Below the pieces are notes generated by a model that made no database searches, was not told the origin of the DNA, and saw only the letters and a program-made list of their open reading frames with translations. Below, one piece after another: positions 28,269-37,170 of a stretch of 64,000 bases of DNA. Where the stretch lies: NCBI GenBank assembly GCA_041396705.1, contig JAWKYB010000008.1, positions 62,001 to 126,000 on the forward strand, in the 5' to 3' direction. The stretch's first letter is position 1; every line of letters starts with the position of its first letter. Source of the stretch: Alphaproteobacteria bacterium (GTDB lineage Bacteria > Pseudomonadota > Alphaproteobacteria > CALKHQ01). Made by a program: the position numbers and the translations under genes.

Positions 28269-28295
28269 AAACGGGGGCCGTTCGGCCCCCGTTTT
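28269..28295 (+). terminator. Rho-independent terminator
   Basis: AAACGGGGGCC, loop GTTC, GGCCCCCGTTTT, followed by CCTTTC. It sits 27 bp after the chemoreceptor stop and between convergent genes. The stem also reads with a T-run on the minus strand, so it may serve the TRAP operon ending at 28336 as well. Confidence 0.9.
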
Positions 28296-28335
28296 CCTTT
28301 CTACCGCGCCTGCAGCGCCGTTGGCGTCGTGCCGT

Positions 28336-29334
28336 CTATGGCGCGCGCTGCGCCGCCGCCAGGTCGCGCAGCATCTCGAACTCGGCCCAGGTCGCCTCGT
28401 CCTCGCGCAGCACGGTTTCGGCGATGCCGGCGAAGCTGGCCTCCATCTCCGCCTGGTCGCTGTCGGGCAGGCGCAGGATCTGGCCGCCGTTGTCCAGCCA
28501 CATCTGGTTGGCGTTGCCGACGTTGTCGATGCCCCATTGCAGCACCGCCTGCTCGGCCGCGCGCCCGGCTTCCAGGATCGCTGCCTGCACCTCCGGCGTC
28601 TGCGACTGGAACCAGGCCTCGTTGACCACGTTCACCGAGATCACCGTGGCGAAGTTCAGGTCGGTCACATACTGCGCCACGTCCCAGTATTTGAACGCGG
28701 TCAGGATCGGCATGCCGGCCAGCATGCCGTCGATGCCGCCCGACTGCAGCGCCGGGATCACCTCGGTCAGCGCCATCGGCGTCGGGCTGGCGCCGACCGC
28801 TTCCATCGGCTGCATCTGCAGCGGCGTGGCGAAGGTGCGGATCTTCTTGCCGTCGAAGTCGGCCAGCGTCTCGATCGGCGTGGTCGACAGCACCAGGATC
28901 GGGCTGTTGTAGATCGCGCCGATGATCCTGAGCCCGCTGTCCAATGCGAAGCTTTCCAGGTGGTCGCGATAGGCCGGGTCGTGCAGCACCCGGCCGACAT
29001 GGGCGCCGTCCTGGAACAGCCCGGGCGCGTCGAACGCGGCGAAGCGCGGGTCGGTCCCGACCAGGAACGAGGTCGGCGTGACGAAGGACTCGATGGTGCC
29101 GAGCAGCACGCCCTCGACCATGCTGGGGATCGCGCCGAGCTGGCTGGCCGGGTAGATCTCGACCGTCACCGCGTCGCCGACCCGCGCAGACAATTCCTCC
29201 GCAAAGGTCAGCTGCCACTGGTGCTGGACGTCGTTGATGGTGGCGCTGGCCAGCTTCATCACCGGTTGCGCCTGCACCGAGGCGGCGGTCAGCACCGCCC
29301 CGGCCAGCGCGGCCGCGAACATGCCTGTCTTCAT
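28336..29334 (-). CDS. TRAP transporter substrate-binding protein (DctP family)
   Basis: A 332-aa periplasmic receptor. The signal peptide is MKTGMFAAALAGAVLTAASVQA. The mature domain has the DctP-type GAIPSMVEGVLLGTIE and the ligand-region blocks DFDGKKIRTFATP and GGIDGMLAGM. The conserved Arg binding the substrate carboxylate is probably the one in KIRTF. It is the last gene of the long minus-strand TRAP locus, after its DctQ and DctM partners. The ligand is probably an organic acid. Confidence 0.93.
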   Translation of the reverse strand: MKTGMFAAALAGAVLTAASVQAQPVMKLASATINDVQHQWQLTFAEELSARVGDAVTVEIYPASQLGAIPSMVEGVLLGTIESFVTPTSFLVGTDPRFAAFDAPGLFQDGAHVGRVLHDPAYRDHLESFALDSGLRIIGAIYNSPILVLSTTPIETLADFDGKKIRTFATPLQMQPMEAVGASPTPMALTEVIPALQSGGIDGMLAGMPILTAFKYWDVAQYVTDLNFATVISVNVVNEAWFQSQTPEVQAAILEAGRAAEQAVLQWGIDNVGNANQMWLDNGGQILRLPDSDQAEMEASFAGIAETVLREDEATWAEFEMLRDLAAAQRAP

Positions 29335-29367
29335 CGGTCTCTCTCCTCCTTCAAACCGTGATACGCA

Positions 29368-30642
29368 CTATAGGAGCATCGGCAGCAGCAGCGACAGGTC
29401 CGGAATGTAGGTGATCACGGCCAGCGCGGCGATCTGGATGGCGGCGAACGGCAGGATGCCGCGATAGATCGCCGCCAGGTCCGGGTCGAGTACCGACTGG
29501 GCCACGAAGATGTTCAGCCCGAACGGCGGGGTGAACATGCCGATCGACAGGTTCACGGTCATGACGATGCCGAAATGGATCGGGTCGATGCCGAGGTGGG
29601 CCAGGATCGGCACCAGGATCGGCGTCAGCACCAGGATCGCCGAGGTCGGGTCGAGCAGACAGCCGATGCCGAGCAGCGCCAGGTTGATCGCGACCAGGAA
29701 TCCGGCCGGCGACAGGTCCAGGCCGACGATCCATGCCAGCAGGCCCTGCGGCACGCCCTGCACCGTCAGCACCCAGGAAAAGGTGCCGGCCGCCGCGACG
29801 ATGACCAGGATCTGCGCGGTCAGATAGGCACTTTCCGCCGCCGCCGCACACAGGCCGCGCCAGCTCAGCGCGCGGTGCACGAACAGGCCGACCAGCGCGG
29901 CATAGAGGCAGGCGACGCCGCCGGCCTCGGTCGGCGAGAACCAGCCGCTGTAGATGCCGGCCAGCACCAGCACCGGCATCGCCAGCGCCGCCAACGCCCG
30001 CCAGGTCGCGCGCACCAGACGGCCGGCGGAGAAGGGCTCGCCCTCGGCCGCCGTCGCTCGCCGCGTGCGCCACAGGATGTAGGCCCCCATGCAGGCGGCG
30101 ATCAGCAGACCCGGCAGCAGGCCGGCCTGGAACAGCCGGGGGATCGACTGCTCGGCGCTGGCGCCATAGAGGATCATGGCGATCGACGGCGGGATGACGA
30201 TGGCGATCGAACCGCTGGACACGATCAGGCCAAGCGAGAACGGCCGGCCATAGGCGCCGTCCTTCAGCCGCGGATAGAGCACGCGTCCGACCGCGGCAAC
30301 CGTCGCCGGGCTGGAACCGGAGACCGCGCCCATCACGGTGGAGGCGCCGACCGCCGCCATCGCCAGGCTGCCGCGCGTGCGCCCGGTCAGCGCCAGCACC
30401 CAGTCGATCAGCCGGTCGGCGATGCCGGCGCGGCTCATCAGCTCTCCGGCGAAGATGAAGAACGGCACCGCCAGCAGCGCGACCTGGTTGATGCCGCCGA
30501 ACATGACCTGGTGCAGGGTCAGCGGCTGCAGGCTGCCGCCGGAAACCAGCACCGCGACGACGGCGCCGCCCAGCAGCACGGCGAACACCGGCAGGCCGAG
30601 GGCGAACAGCGCCACCGGCAGGATCAGCAGCGCCCAGGTCAA
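29368..30642 (-). CDS. TRAP transporter large permease (DctM family)
   Basis: A 424-aa membrane protein with about 12 hydrophobic segments. It carries the DctM signatures VPFFIFAGELMSRAGIADRL, GSSPATVAAVG, IPPSIAMILYGA and FTPPFGLNIFV. It mediates Na+-coupled uptake with the DctQ partner. The start is TTG at 30642, overlapping the dctQ stop as TTGA, so translation is coupled. The DctP gene follows after 33 bp. Confidence 0.94.
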   Translation of the reverse strand: MTWALLILPVALFALGLPVFAVLLGGAVVAVLVSGGSLQPLTLHQVMFGGINQVALLAVPFFIFAGELMSRAGIADRLIDWVLALTGRTRGSLAMAAVGASTVMGAVSGSSPATVAAVGRVLYPRLKDGAYGRPFSLGLIVSSGSIAIVIPPSIAMILYGASAEQSIPRLFQAGLLPGLLIAACMGAYILWRTRRATAAEGEPFSAGRLVRATWRALAALAMPVLVLAGIYSGWFSPTEAGGVACLYAALVGLFVHRALSWRGLCAAAAESAYLTAQILVIVAAAGTFSWVLTVQGVPQGLLAWIVGLDLSPAGFLVAINLALLGIGCLLDPTSAILVLTPILVPILAHLGIDPIHFGIVMTVNLSIGMFTPPFGLNIFVAQSVLDPDLAAIYRGILPFAAIQIAALAVITYIPDLSLLLPMLL

Positions 30643-31130
30643 CGCGCGGCCGCCGGCGGTTGCGTCAGGCGCTGCAGGCGCGAGACAGCGCGCACGCCGG
30701 CGAGCAGCGCCGTCGCCGCCAGCCCCGCCAGCACGGCGGCATGGGGCACGACCATCGGGATGCCCGCCGCCATGCTGCGCTGGCCGATGCCCGCCAGCCG
30801 GTCGAGATAGGCGAAGGACTGCACCGCGACATAGGCCGCCACCGCGGCCAGCGCCAGGTCGAGCAGCGCGGCCAGCGCCAGACGCCCGCGCGCCGGCAGC
30901 AGCTTGGCCGCGATGTCGAAGCTGAGATGGCGGTCGTCGCCGGTGACCAGGATGACGCCCAGGAAAACCAGCCAGATCATGCCGAAGGTCATCAGCTCGT
31001 CGGCCGACGGGATCGCCTGGCCGAGCAGCCGGCGTCCGACGACATTGGCGACGTTGAGCAGCACCAGCGCCAGCATCAGGGCCGCGATCAGCCCGGCGAG
31101 TGCGCGTTGTGCCACGCGAATAAAGCGCAT
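30639..31130 (-). CDS. TRAP transporter small permease (DctQ family)
   Basis: A 163-aa protein with four TM segments (about residues 8-30, 45-65, 85-105, 122-145). The conserved block is ADELMTFGMIWLVFLG. I chose ATG 31130 with GGGGGAACGG upstream; an extension to 31592 would overlap the next gene. It pairs with the DctM at 29368-30642. Confidence 0.92.
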   Translation of the reverse strand: MRFIRVAQRALAGLIAALMLALVLLNVANVVGRRLLGQAIPSADELMTFGMIWLVFLGVILVTGDDRHLSFDIAAKLLPARGRLALAALLDLALAAVAAYVAVQSFAYLDRLAGIGQRSMAAGIPMVVPHAAVLAGLAATALLAGVRAVSRLQRLTQPPAAAR

Positions 31131-31182
31131 CCGTTCCCCCCGCCCCCTGGTCGCGGCAGACTTCTGGAGAAGCCCCGGCGGG

Positions 31183-31839
31183 TCAACCGATTTCCGGCAG
31201 CCAGGCCAGGTGGCGGCGCAGGCACGCGGCCTGCCAGGCGGTCTCCGCCTCCCATTCGGGTCCCATCGGCAGGCCGGGGTCGCGGCCGAACAGGTAGGTG
31301 GCGGCCCGGATCGGCGCGTCGTAGGCGGCCTCCCACGGCGCCGGCCGGCAGGTGTCCGCGGCAACCTCGGCCGCGGTCGCCGCCCGGCGCAGGCGGCGGG
31401 CACGGTCGTCGTCAGCGGACCTGGCCGCCGCGCGCAGCGCCCCGCCCGCCTGGGTTGCGGCGGCGAAGGCAGCGGCCAGAGCGGCCTCCGTTTCCGCGTT
31501 CGCGGCGGCTGAACGCGCGGCAGCGATGGCCCGGCGCGGCCGCGCGTCGTCAGGCCGCTCGTCCTCGAACAGCGGCAGCACCCGGTCCGCACAGTCCGCC
31601 GCGAACGCGCGGCACAGCCGATCGCGCTGCGGCGCCTGCCGCGCCACGACCGCGCGCAGGCACCACAGCACCAGCGCGAGCGCCAGCCCGCCGTCGATCA
31701 GGTCGGCCAGCCGGATCGGCCGCTCGTGCCCGTAATGCTCGATCCCGCCGACGAAGGCGTCGAGCGCAGTCAGCTCGGCATTGCGGAAGCGGCCGTGCGG
31801 CAGCAGCAGGCGGAAACTGGTGGTCAGTTCCGCCGTCAC
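31183..31839 (-). CDS. Uncharacterised protein, Imm5-like immunity-protein resemblance
   Basis: A 218-aa soluble, Ala/Arg-rich, mostly helical protein. The block FAADCADRVLPLFEDERPDDARPRRAI resembles the start of the putative immunity protein Imm5 family, which is often found without a cognate toxin. It is followed by alanine-rich helices and a C-terminal YLFGRDPG region. The GTG start at 31839 overlaps the stop of the PhyH-like gene (GTGA), so it belongs to that operon. No toxin gene is visible nearby. The role is unknown, and the family link is by eye. Confidence 0.6.
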   Translation of the reverse strand: MTAELTTSFRLLLPHGRFRNAELTALDAFVGGIEHYGHERPIRLADLIDGGLALALVLWCLRAVVARQAPQRDRLCRAFAADCADRVLPLFEDERPDDARPRRAIAAARSAAANAETEAALAAAFAAATQAGGALRAAARSADDDRARRLRRAATAAEVAADTCRPAPWEAAYDAPIRAATYLFGRDPGLPMGPEWEAETAWQAACLRRHLAWLPEIG

Positions 31840-32675
31840 CCCTCGACGACGCGGTGACCGGCGACCCGCGTCTCCTGCGCCGCCCCCTGGAACAGCACCG
31901 CGTTCATGCGCCGCATCGCCTCGGCATGGTTGGCCCAGGCGACCGGGCTCAGCGGCGCGTCGGGACGCGGGGCCGGGTCGAAATGGCCGAACCGGTCGAC
32001 GCCGCGGGCGAGGATCGCGGTGGTGCGGCCGCCGAGCTGCCGGCAGCGGGTCGGGATGTAGCGGACGGCGAAGCCGACGCGCGGGCCGTCGGAGCGGTTC
32101 GGCTCCGACCCGTGGACCAGGCGAACATGGTGCAGGCTCATTTCGCCGGGCGCCAGCACGATGTCGACCGCCTCGGCCTCGTCGACGGCGACCTGCACCT
32201 CCTGGCCGCGGCTCAGCATGTTGTCGTCGGCGAAGCTGTCGGCATGGGCCAGCTGGCCGAGCCGGTGGCTGCCCGGCACCACGCGCATGCAGCCGTTGGC
32301 ACGCGTGCTGGGCGTCAGCGCGATCCAGGCGGTGACGATGTCCGGCGGCTCCAGGCCCCAGTAGGTCGAGTCCTGGTGCCAGGAGACGTATTTGCCCGTA
32401 TGCGGCGCCTTGGCGAACAGCGCGGCCGACCAGGCCAGGATGTCCGGCCCGAGGATCGGCTCGACCGCGTCGAGGACGCGGTCGTCGAGCGCGAGGTCGT
32501 AGAGGTCGGGGTGCAGCAGGTGGCAGTTGGTGCCGAACGCCGAAGCGGCGCGCTGCGGATCGGCCGGCCGCACCCGCTCCAGCCCGGCGTGGATCGCCGC
32601 CGCCTCGGCGGCGGAGATCGCCGGGATCGGGGCGACGAAGCCCTGTGCGTCAAATGCCGGCGCGGCATCGCTCAT
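31836..32675 (-). CDS. Phytanoyl-CoA dioxygenase (PhyH) family protein
   Basis: A 279-aa Fe(II)/2-oxoglutarate-dependent oxygenase. The metal triad is H100 and D102 in SWHQDSTYWG plus the distal His near 188 in VRLVHGSEPN. The Arg at about 199 is placed to bind 2-oxoglutarate. It hydroxylates a small substrate, and the family includes ectoine hydroxylase and phosphonate hydroxylases. It sits between two TRAP transporters and overlaps both neighbours, so it probably hydroxylates an imported compound. ATG 32675 overlaps the TRAP large-permease stop by ATGA. Confidence 0.88.
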   Translation of the reverse strand: MSDAAPAFDAQGFVAPIPAISAAEAAAIHAGLERVRPADPQRAASAFGTNCHLLHPDLYDLALDDRVLDAVEPILGPDILAWSAALFAKAPHTGKYVSWHQDSTYWGLEPPDIVTAWIALTPSTRANGCMRVVPGSHRLGQLAHADSFADDNMLSRGQEVQVAVDEAEAVDIVLAPGEMSLHHVRLVHGSEPNRSDGPRVGFAVRYIPTRCRQLGGRTTAILARGVDRFGHFDPAPRPDAPLSPVAWANHAEAMRRMNAVLFQGAAQETRVAGHRVVEG

Positions 32676-34291
32676 CGCGCGAAAACCAACGCAATCTCGG
32701 GAAACAGCAGCACCAGCCCCAGCACCACCAGTTGCAGGCAAATGAACGGCCCGAAGCTGCGATAGATCGCGATCAGGTCGATATGCGGCGGCGCCACGCT
32801 CTTCAGATAGAAGGCGGCGGGCCCGAACGGCGGCGACAGGAACGACACCTGCATGTTGATGCAGAACAGGATCCCGAACCAGATGGGGTCATAGCCCAAC
32901 CCGGTGACGATCGGCATGAACACCGGCATCGTCAAGAGCACGATGCCGATCCAGTCCATGAACATGCCCAGCACGATGAAGATCAGCATCATCATCAGGA
33001 TGATGCCCATCGGCGGCAGGTCCATGCCCAGGATCGAGCCGGCGACGTAGGTCGGGCCGCCGGCCAGCGTATAGGCCCCGGCCAGGATGGTGGCGCCGAA
33101 GGTGACCCACAGGATGGTGCCGACCGACCGGAACGTCTGGGTCAGCGCCTGGTTGAACCGCGTGAAGTTCAGCTCGCTGCGGATCAGGATCAGCAACAGC
33201 GCGGCGACGCAGCCGATCCCGGCCGCCTCGGTGATGCCGGTGACGCCGCCGTAGATCGAGCCCAGCACCACATCCACCACCAGCAGCGGCGGCAGCAGTC
33301 CGCGTGCGATCATGAACCGGCGGCCGCGATTGGGCATGAACCGCTCGAGGTAGGTGACGCTCGCCAGGATCAGCACCGCGCTGGCGAAGATGGCGACGGC
33401 CAGCGAGTGGACATGGATCGCCTGGACGATGTTCTCGAGCTCGCGCGGTCTGAGCTCGCGCACCTCGCGCCCGGCCGCCATGGCGTCGGCGGCGATCTGG
33501 TCCAGTGCCTGCTGCAGGGCCTCGCCCTGGCCCGGGAAATAGAGCGCAACGCCGAGCAGGATCGGGGCGAGGCAGAGCGCCGCATCGATGAGCCGGTCGC
33601 GCGTCGGACGCTGCGGCAACGTCTCGTGCGCCGGATCGAACGGCGCGAGATGCGGCTGCAGCTGGGTCCGCACCAGGATGTAGACGATGTACAGTCCGCC
33701 CATCATCAGCCCGGGGATGAAGGCGGCGGTAAACAGCGAGTCGATCGAGGTCTCGGTGACCAGACCGAAGATGATCAGCACGATCGAGGGCGGAATCATC
33801 GTGCCCAGCGAGCCGCCGGCGCAGATCGTGCCGATGGCCAGGTTCTGGTTGTACTTGAGCCGCAGCATCTGCGGCAGGGCCACCAGCCCCAGCAACACGA
33901 TCTCGCCGCCGATGATCCCGGACATCGCCGCCATGATCACCGCCATCACCGTGGTGACCACCGCAACGCCGCCGCGGATGCGTCTGAGCATCAGGCTGAG
34001 CGCGTCGTACATGTCGCGCGCGATGCCGCTGCGCTCGAGCAGCGAGGCCATCAGGATGAACAGCGGGACCGCGATGATCGGATAGCTGAGGGTCAGGTCG
34101 TAGATCCGCTGCATGACCAGATCGAGGCCACGCCCGCCGAACTTCTCGAACAGCACCAGGATGCCGAGGAAGGCGCTGGCGAAGCCGAGCGGCACGCCGA
34201 TCGCCAGCAGCACCAGGATACCGACCAGCAGGGCGATGGAAATCTCGCCGATATCCAGCCCGATCGGGAAGAACAGGACGCCGTCGCCCAT
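32672..34291 (-). CDS. TRAP transporter large permease, long form
   Basis: A 539-aa DctM-family membrane protein, about 100 residues longer than its two homologs in this window. The extra part is an insertion around residues 210-320, mostly hydrophilic and helical, between two TM blocks. Family signatures include AVPLFILMASLLERSGIARDMYDAL, GGSLGTMIPPSIVLIIFGL and FLSPPFGPAAFYLK. Long forms of this kind belong to the large-subunit group often seen with bigger DctQ partners, which fits the 251-aa DctQ upstream. Start ATG 34291; 125 bp separate it from that gene. Confidence 0.93.
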   Translation of the reverse strand: MGDGVLFFPIGLDIGEISIALLVGILVLLAIGVPLGFASAFLGILVLFEKFGGRGLDLVMQRIYDLTLSYPIIAVPLFILMASLLERSGIARDMYDALSLMLRRIRGGVAVVTTVMAVIMAAMSGIIGGEIVLLGLVALPQMLRLKYNQNLAIGTICAGGSLGTMIPPSIVLIIFGLVTETSIDSLFTAAFIPGLMMGGLYIVYILVRTQLQPHLAPFDPAHETLPQRPTRDRLIDAALCLAPILLGVALYFPGQGEALQQALDQIAADAMAAGREVRELRPRELENIVQAIHVHSLAVAIFASAVLILASVTYLERFMPNRGRRFMIARGLLPPLLVVDVVLGSIYGGVTGITEAAGIGCVAALLLILIRSELNFTRFNQALTQTFRSVGTILWVTFGATILAGAYTLAGGPTYVAGSILGMDLPPMGIILMMMLIFIVLGMFMDWIGIVLLTMPVFMPIVTGLGYDPIWFGILFCINMQVSFLSPPFGPAAFYLKSVAPPHIDLIAIYRSFGPFICLQLVVLGLVLLFPEIALVFAR

Positions 34292-34416
34292 GGCCTAGCG
34301 CCCGCGACCCGGAATCGACGACGACTCCGCTTCGCGCCGTCTGCGCCCTGCGGTCGTCGCGGTCGGGCATTTCCGAGCGTGGCGGCGCGGGCGACGGCAG
34401 AGAGGGGACCGGGACA

Positions 34417-35172
34417 CTAGATGTCCTCCGGCGACGGCACGTGAACCTGCTTCGGCTTGCGCCAGTCGATGACGAGGTTGTTGATGGCCTGGACCGCGAT
34501 CAGCGAGAACACGATGATCAGCAGCGGCTTGATGGTGGCCGGAATCGGCGGGTTCCACGCGGTGCCGAACTTCTCCCAGCGCCACAGCGGATCGTTGGCG
34601 CGGGTCCATGCGCCGTAGACCAGCGTGCCGGAGAAGACCAGCAGCACCAGCACCGCGATCACGTCGAACGCCCGCTGCACCGGGCGGGAGACCAGGTCGT
34701 AGAGCGCCGTGATCCGGATGTGGGCCCGCAGCTGCATGGTGTAGAGCCCGGCGACCAGATACACCGCGCTCGCCACCCACAGCGACATCTCGTTGACCCA
34801 CAGCGTCGGCGCAAGAAACGCGTAGCGCGAGATGACCTCGAAAAAGATGATCACCACCACGAACGCGACCAGGAACTTGATCGCGTGGGCGATGCCCAGG
34901 ATCACGTGGTCGAGGAAGGTGCGCTCGCCCCGCAGGCCCTGCAGCAGGATGGCGCCCAGGCACGCGGCCGCGAAAGCGATCGCCAGTGCGTACCAGACGC
35001 CGGCACCGACCGCGTACTCGGCATTGCCGGCAATGCGCCGCTCGTAGTTCTCATGCACGTACAGGCCGACCGCGACCAGGAACAGGACCGCGGTCAGCAC
35101 GACGAGCGCTATGGCCGCTGGCGTCCACACCCGTTGCACGGAAGCCGGCGCCGCTTGCTCTGGCATCGACAT
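34417..35172 (-). CDS. TRAP transporter small permease, long form
   Basis: A 251-aa membrane protein, larger than typical DctQ (about 160-200). It has two extra N-terminal TM segments (about residues 16-40 and 60-80), then the DctQ core with VIIFFEVISRY and the WVNEMSLWVASAVYLVAG block. I chose ATG 35172; a TTG at 35184 is in frame upstream. It lies 84 bp after its binding-protein gene, with a strong hairpin between. It is the partner of the 539-aa large permease. Confidence 0.88.
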   Translation of the reverse strand: MSMPEQAAPASVQRVWTPAAIALVVLTAVLFLVAVGLYVHENYERRIAGNAEYAVGAGVWYALAIAFAAACLGAILLQGLRGERTFLDHVILGIAHAIKFLVAFVVVIIFFEVISRYAFLAPTLWVNEMSLWVASAVYLVAGLYTMQLRAHIRITALYDLVSRPVQRAFDVIAVLVLLVFSGTLVYGAWTRANDPLWRWEKFGTAWNPPIPATIKPLLIIVFSLIAVQAINNLVIDWRKPKQVHVPSPEDI

Positions 35173-35203
35173 GGGTAGACCCAAACCCGGAGACAGCGAA
35201 ACA

Positions 35204-35228
35204 GCCGGGCGACCGAAGGTCGCCCGGC
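35204..35228 (-). other. Perfect 11-bp hairpin between TRAP binding protein and small permease
   Basis: GCCGGGCGACC (35204-35214), loop GAA, GGTCGCCCGGC (35218-35228). It lies 28 bp after the binding-protein stop in the direction of transcription. No T-run follows, so a role in 3'-end protection or partial attenuation is more likely than full termination. Confidence 0.7.
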
Positions 35229-35256
35229 GTCTATCGGTTCGGCCTTGCGGGCTGCC

Positions 35257-36297
35257 TTATTCGGCGCCCTCGGTGATCAGGCCGAGCTGCGTCATGAACG
35301 CGATGTGGCTGTCGACCACGCGCTGCGCCATCTCGCTCTGTTCGGCATAGACCGACCACATCTCGCGCGCGAACTTGCGGAACGTGGCGCGGTCCTCGGC
35401 CGACCAGTCGATGATCTCGACGCCCTGCGCGGTCAGTTCGACGGCGGCCTGTGCGTTGCGCACCTCGGCCTCCATGGCGATGTCCAGCGCAGCCTTGCGC
35501 ATGGCGACGTACATGATCGCCTGCAGATCGGCCGGCAGCGAGTTCCAGACCTCGAGGTTGCAGGCCAGGTGGTCGGCCGGCATCGAATGGAAGCCCGGGA
35601 AGGTGGCATAGCTGGTATGGTCGTACATGCCGTTGGCGTAGTTGGTCGCCAGGGCGGTGTAGTCGGCGCCGTCGACGATGCCGGTCTCCAGCGCGGTGTA
35701 GACTTCGCCGAAGTCCATCACCACGGGCGAGGCGCCGAGCGCGGCGAAGATGTCGGTCTCCAGCCCCGGCGGCGAGCGGAACTTCCAGCCCTGCAGGTCG
35801 GCCATGGTGCGAATCGGCGTGGTCGACGACAGCGACTCCGGCCCCTGCATCCAGAAGCCGACCAGATGCATGCCGAACTTGTGGTAGAGCTCGTCGGCCA
35901 GTTCGCGGCCGCCGCCATAGTCCAGCCAGGCATACATCTGATAGGCGGTGTCGTAGCCGCCCATCACGTCGCCGAGGAACTGGAAGGCGGTGTCCTTGCC
36001 GGTCTGGTAGGCGGCGCCGGTCATGTCGCAGTCGAGGATGCCGGAGGCGGCAGCGTCGAACGTCTCGACCGAGCCGACGACGGAGCTCGACCAGAAGCCC
36101 TCGATCTTCAGCCGGCCGCCGGACATCGCTTCGACGTCCTCGATCAGCTGCGCGAAGATCTCGCCGGGCAGCGATTCGCGGCTCTGGTGGGTCTGGATGC
36201 GAAGGGTGAAATCCTGGGCGGCGGCGGTCACCGCCATTGCGCCGGTTCCGACCGCCAGCGCCGCCAGCGCGACACCGGCCGTTCCGATTTTCCGCAT
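35257..36297 (-). CDS. TRAP transporter substrate-binding protein (DctP family)
   Basis: A 346-aa periplasmic receptor. The signal peptide runs MRKIGTAGVALAALAVGTG to AAA. The mature part begins QDFTLRIQTHQSRESLPG and includes WKFRSPPGLETD and the conserved VDGADYTALATN region of the ligand pocket. ATG 36297 has GGGAGG nine bases upstream. It is the first gene of the 8-kb minus-strand TRAP locus, and its promoter must lie in 36298-36565. Confidence 0.93.
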   Translation of the reverse strand: MRKIGTAGVALAALAVGTGAMAVTAAAQDFTLRIQTHQSRESLPGEIFAQLIEDVEAMSGGRLKIEGFWSSSVVGSVETFDAAASGILDCDMTGAAYQTGKDTAFQFLGDVMGGYDTAYQMYAWLDYGGGRELADELYHKFGMHLVGFWMQGPESLSSTTPIRTMADLQGWKFRSPPGLETDIFAALGASPVVMDFGEVYTALETGIVDGADYTALATNYANGMYDHTSYATFPGFHSMPADHLACNLEVWNSLPADLQAIMYVAMRKAALDIAMEAEVRNAQAAVELTAQGVEIIDWSAEDRATFRKFAREMWSVYAEQSEMAQRVVDSHIAFMTQLGLITEGAE

Positions 36298-36565
36298 GAT
36301 GAAGATCCTCCCATGATCGTTGTTCTTGGTTCGGCGTGTGGACGAACCCATCGCCGTTCGGGCGACCGATGTTACCGTTCACATACCGTGGGCGGACCAT
36401 AAGGTGATAGGCCGCGGCCGGCAACGACATTGTACACGAAGAAACTATCCGGGGATGCGGCCGAGCCGTCGGTGCCGACGTGAACCGCAGCGTTCGACGC
36501 TGCGACTATCGCCACAATTGCCAGCCACCAAAAAAGCGCACGCCTTGCGGAAAGGAACCCTCGCC

Positions 36566-37150
36566 ATGCGCCAGCTCCGGTCTGCCGCCCATCGCCTGGT
36601 CCCTGCCCTGCGCCGCGCCTGCCTGTTGTTGGCGGCGGCCGCCGCCGGCTGCGCCGCCGCCGCCGCCGAGTCGGTGCGCCCGCCGATCGTCTGCGAGTGG
36701 GCCAGCACGAATTTCGCCTGGGGCGCGCAGGTCACGCTGCGCGGCATCGCGGCCGACGGCCGCGTGCTGATGTACGATTCGCGCGAGCCGATCGGCGGCG
36801 GCAGCGTGCCGGTCGACGACCTGATGCTGTCGAATTTGCCGACCGCGGCCGATCTCACGCGGCGCTATGCCGGCGCCTGGCCCACCAACATCACCGTCGC
36901 GGAAACCGACCTGGAGCGGCTGGCCGAGCTGGCGAGCGCCGTCGCCGGTGGCGATGTCTCGCGCGAGCCGAATGCCAACGACATGGGCCAGTCCTCGTTG
37001 CACTGCTTCGTGCCGGCGGACGTGGACGGCAGCTATGCGGTCGTGACCGTCGTCTCCCACGGCGACTGGGAGGAGCGCAACGAGCACCCCGATGCGCCGG
37101 CCCTGGCCGCGCTGATCGTCCAGCTGCTGGGCATGCCCAACATCCCCTGA
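36566..37150 (+). CDS. Uncharacterised secreted protein
   Basis: A 194-aa protein with a cleavable signal (MRQLRSAAHRLV..., hydrophobic LLLAAAAAGCAAAAA). The Cys could be lipidated but lacks a good -3 Leu. The mature part has CEWASTNFAWGAQVTLRG, DDLMLSNLPTAADLTRRY and a Cys-containing block SSLHCFVPADVDGSY; the two Cys may form a disulfide. AAAGGAACCC precedes ATG 36566. I do not recognise the family. It is divergent from the TRAP operon and stands alone. Confidence 0.75.
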   Translation: MRQLRSAAHRLVPALRRACLLLAAAAAGCAAAAAESVRPPIVCEWASTNFAWGAQVTLRGIAADGRVLMYDSREPIGGGSVPVDDLMLSNLPTAADLTRRYAGAWPTNITVAETDLERLAELASAVAGGDVSREPNANDMGQSSLHCFVPADVDGSYAVVTVVSHGDWEERNEHPDAPALAALIVQLLGMPNIP

Positions 37151-37170
37151 ACCGCGGCGGCCGTCCGCGC

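Noticed and set aside
31183..31839. Toxin-immunity module
   Set aside because: The Imm5 resemblance is weak and no toxin, secretion or recombination gene is adjacent. The gene is translationally coupled to metabolic genes.
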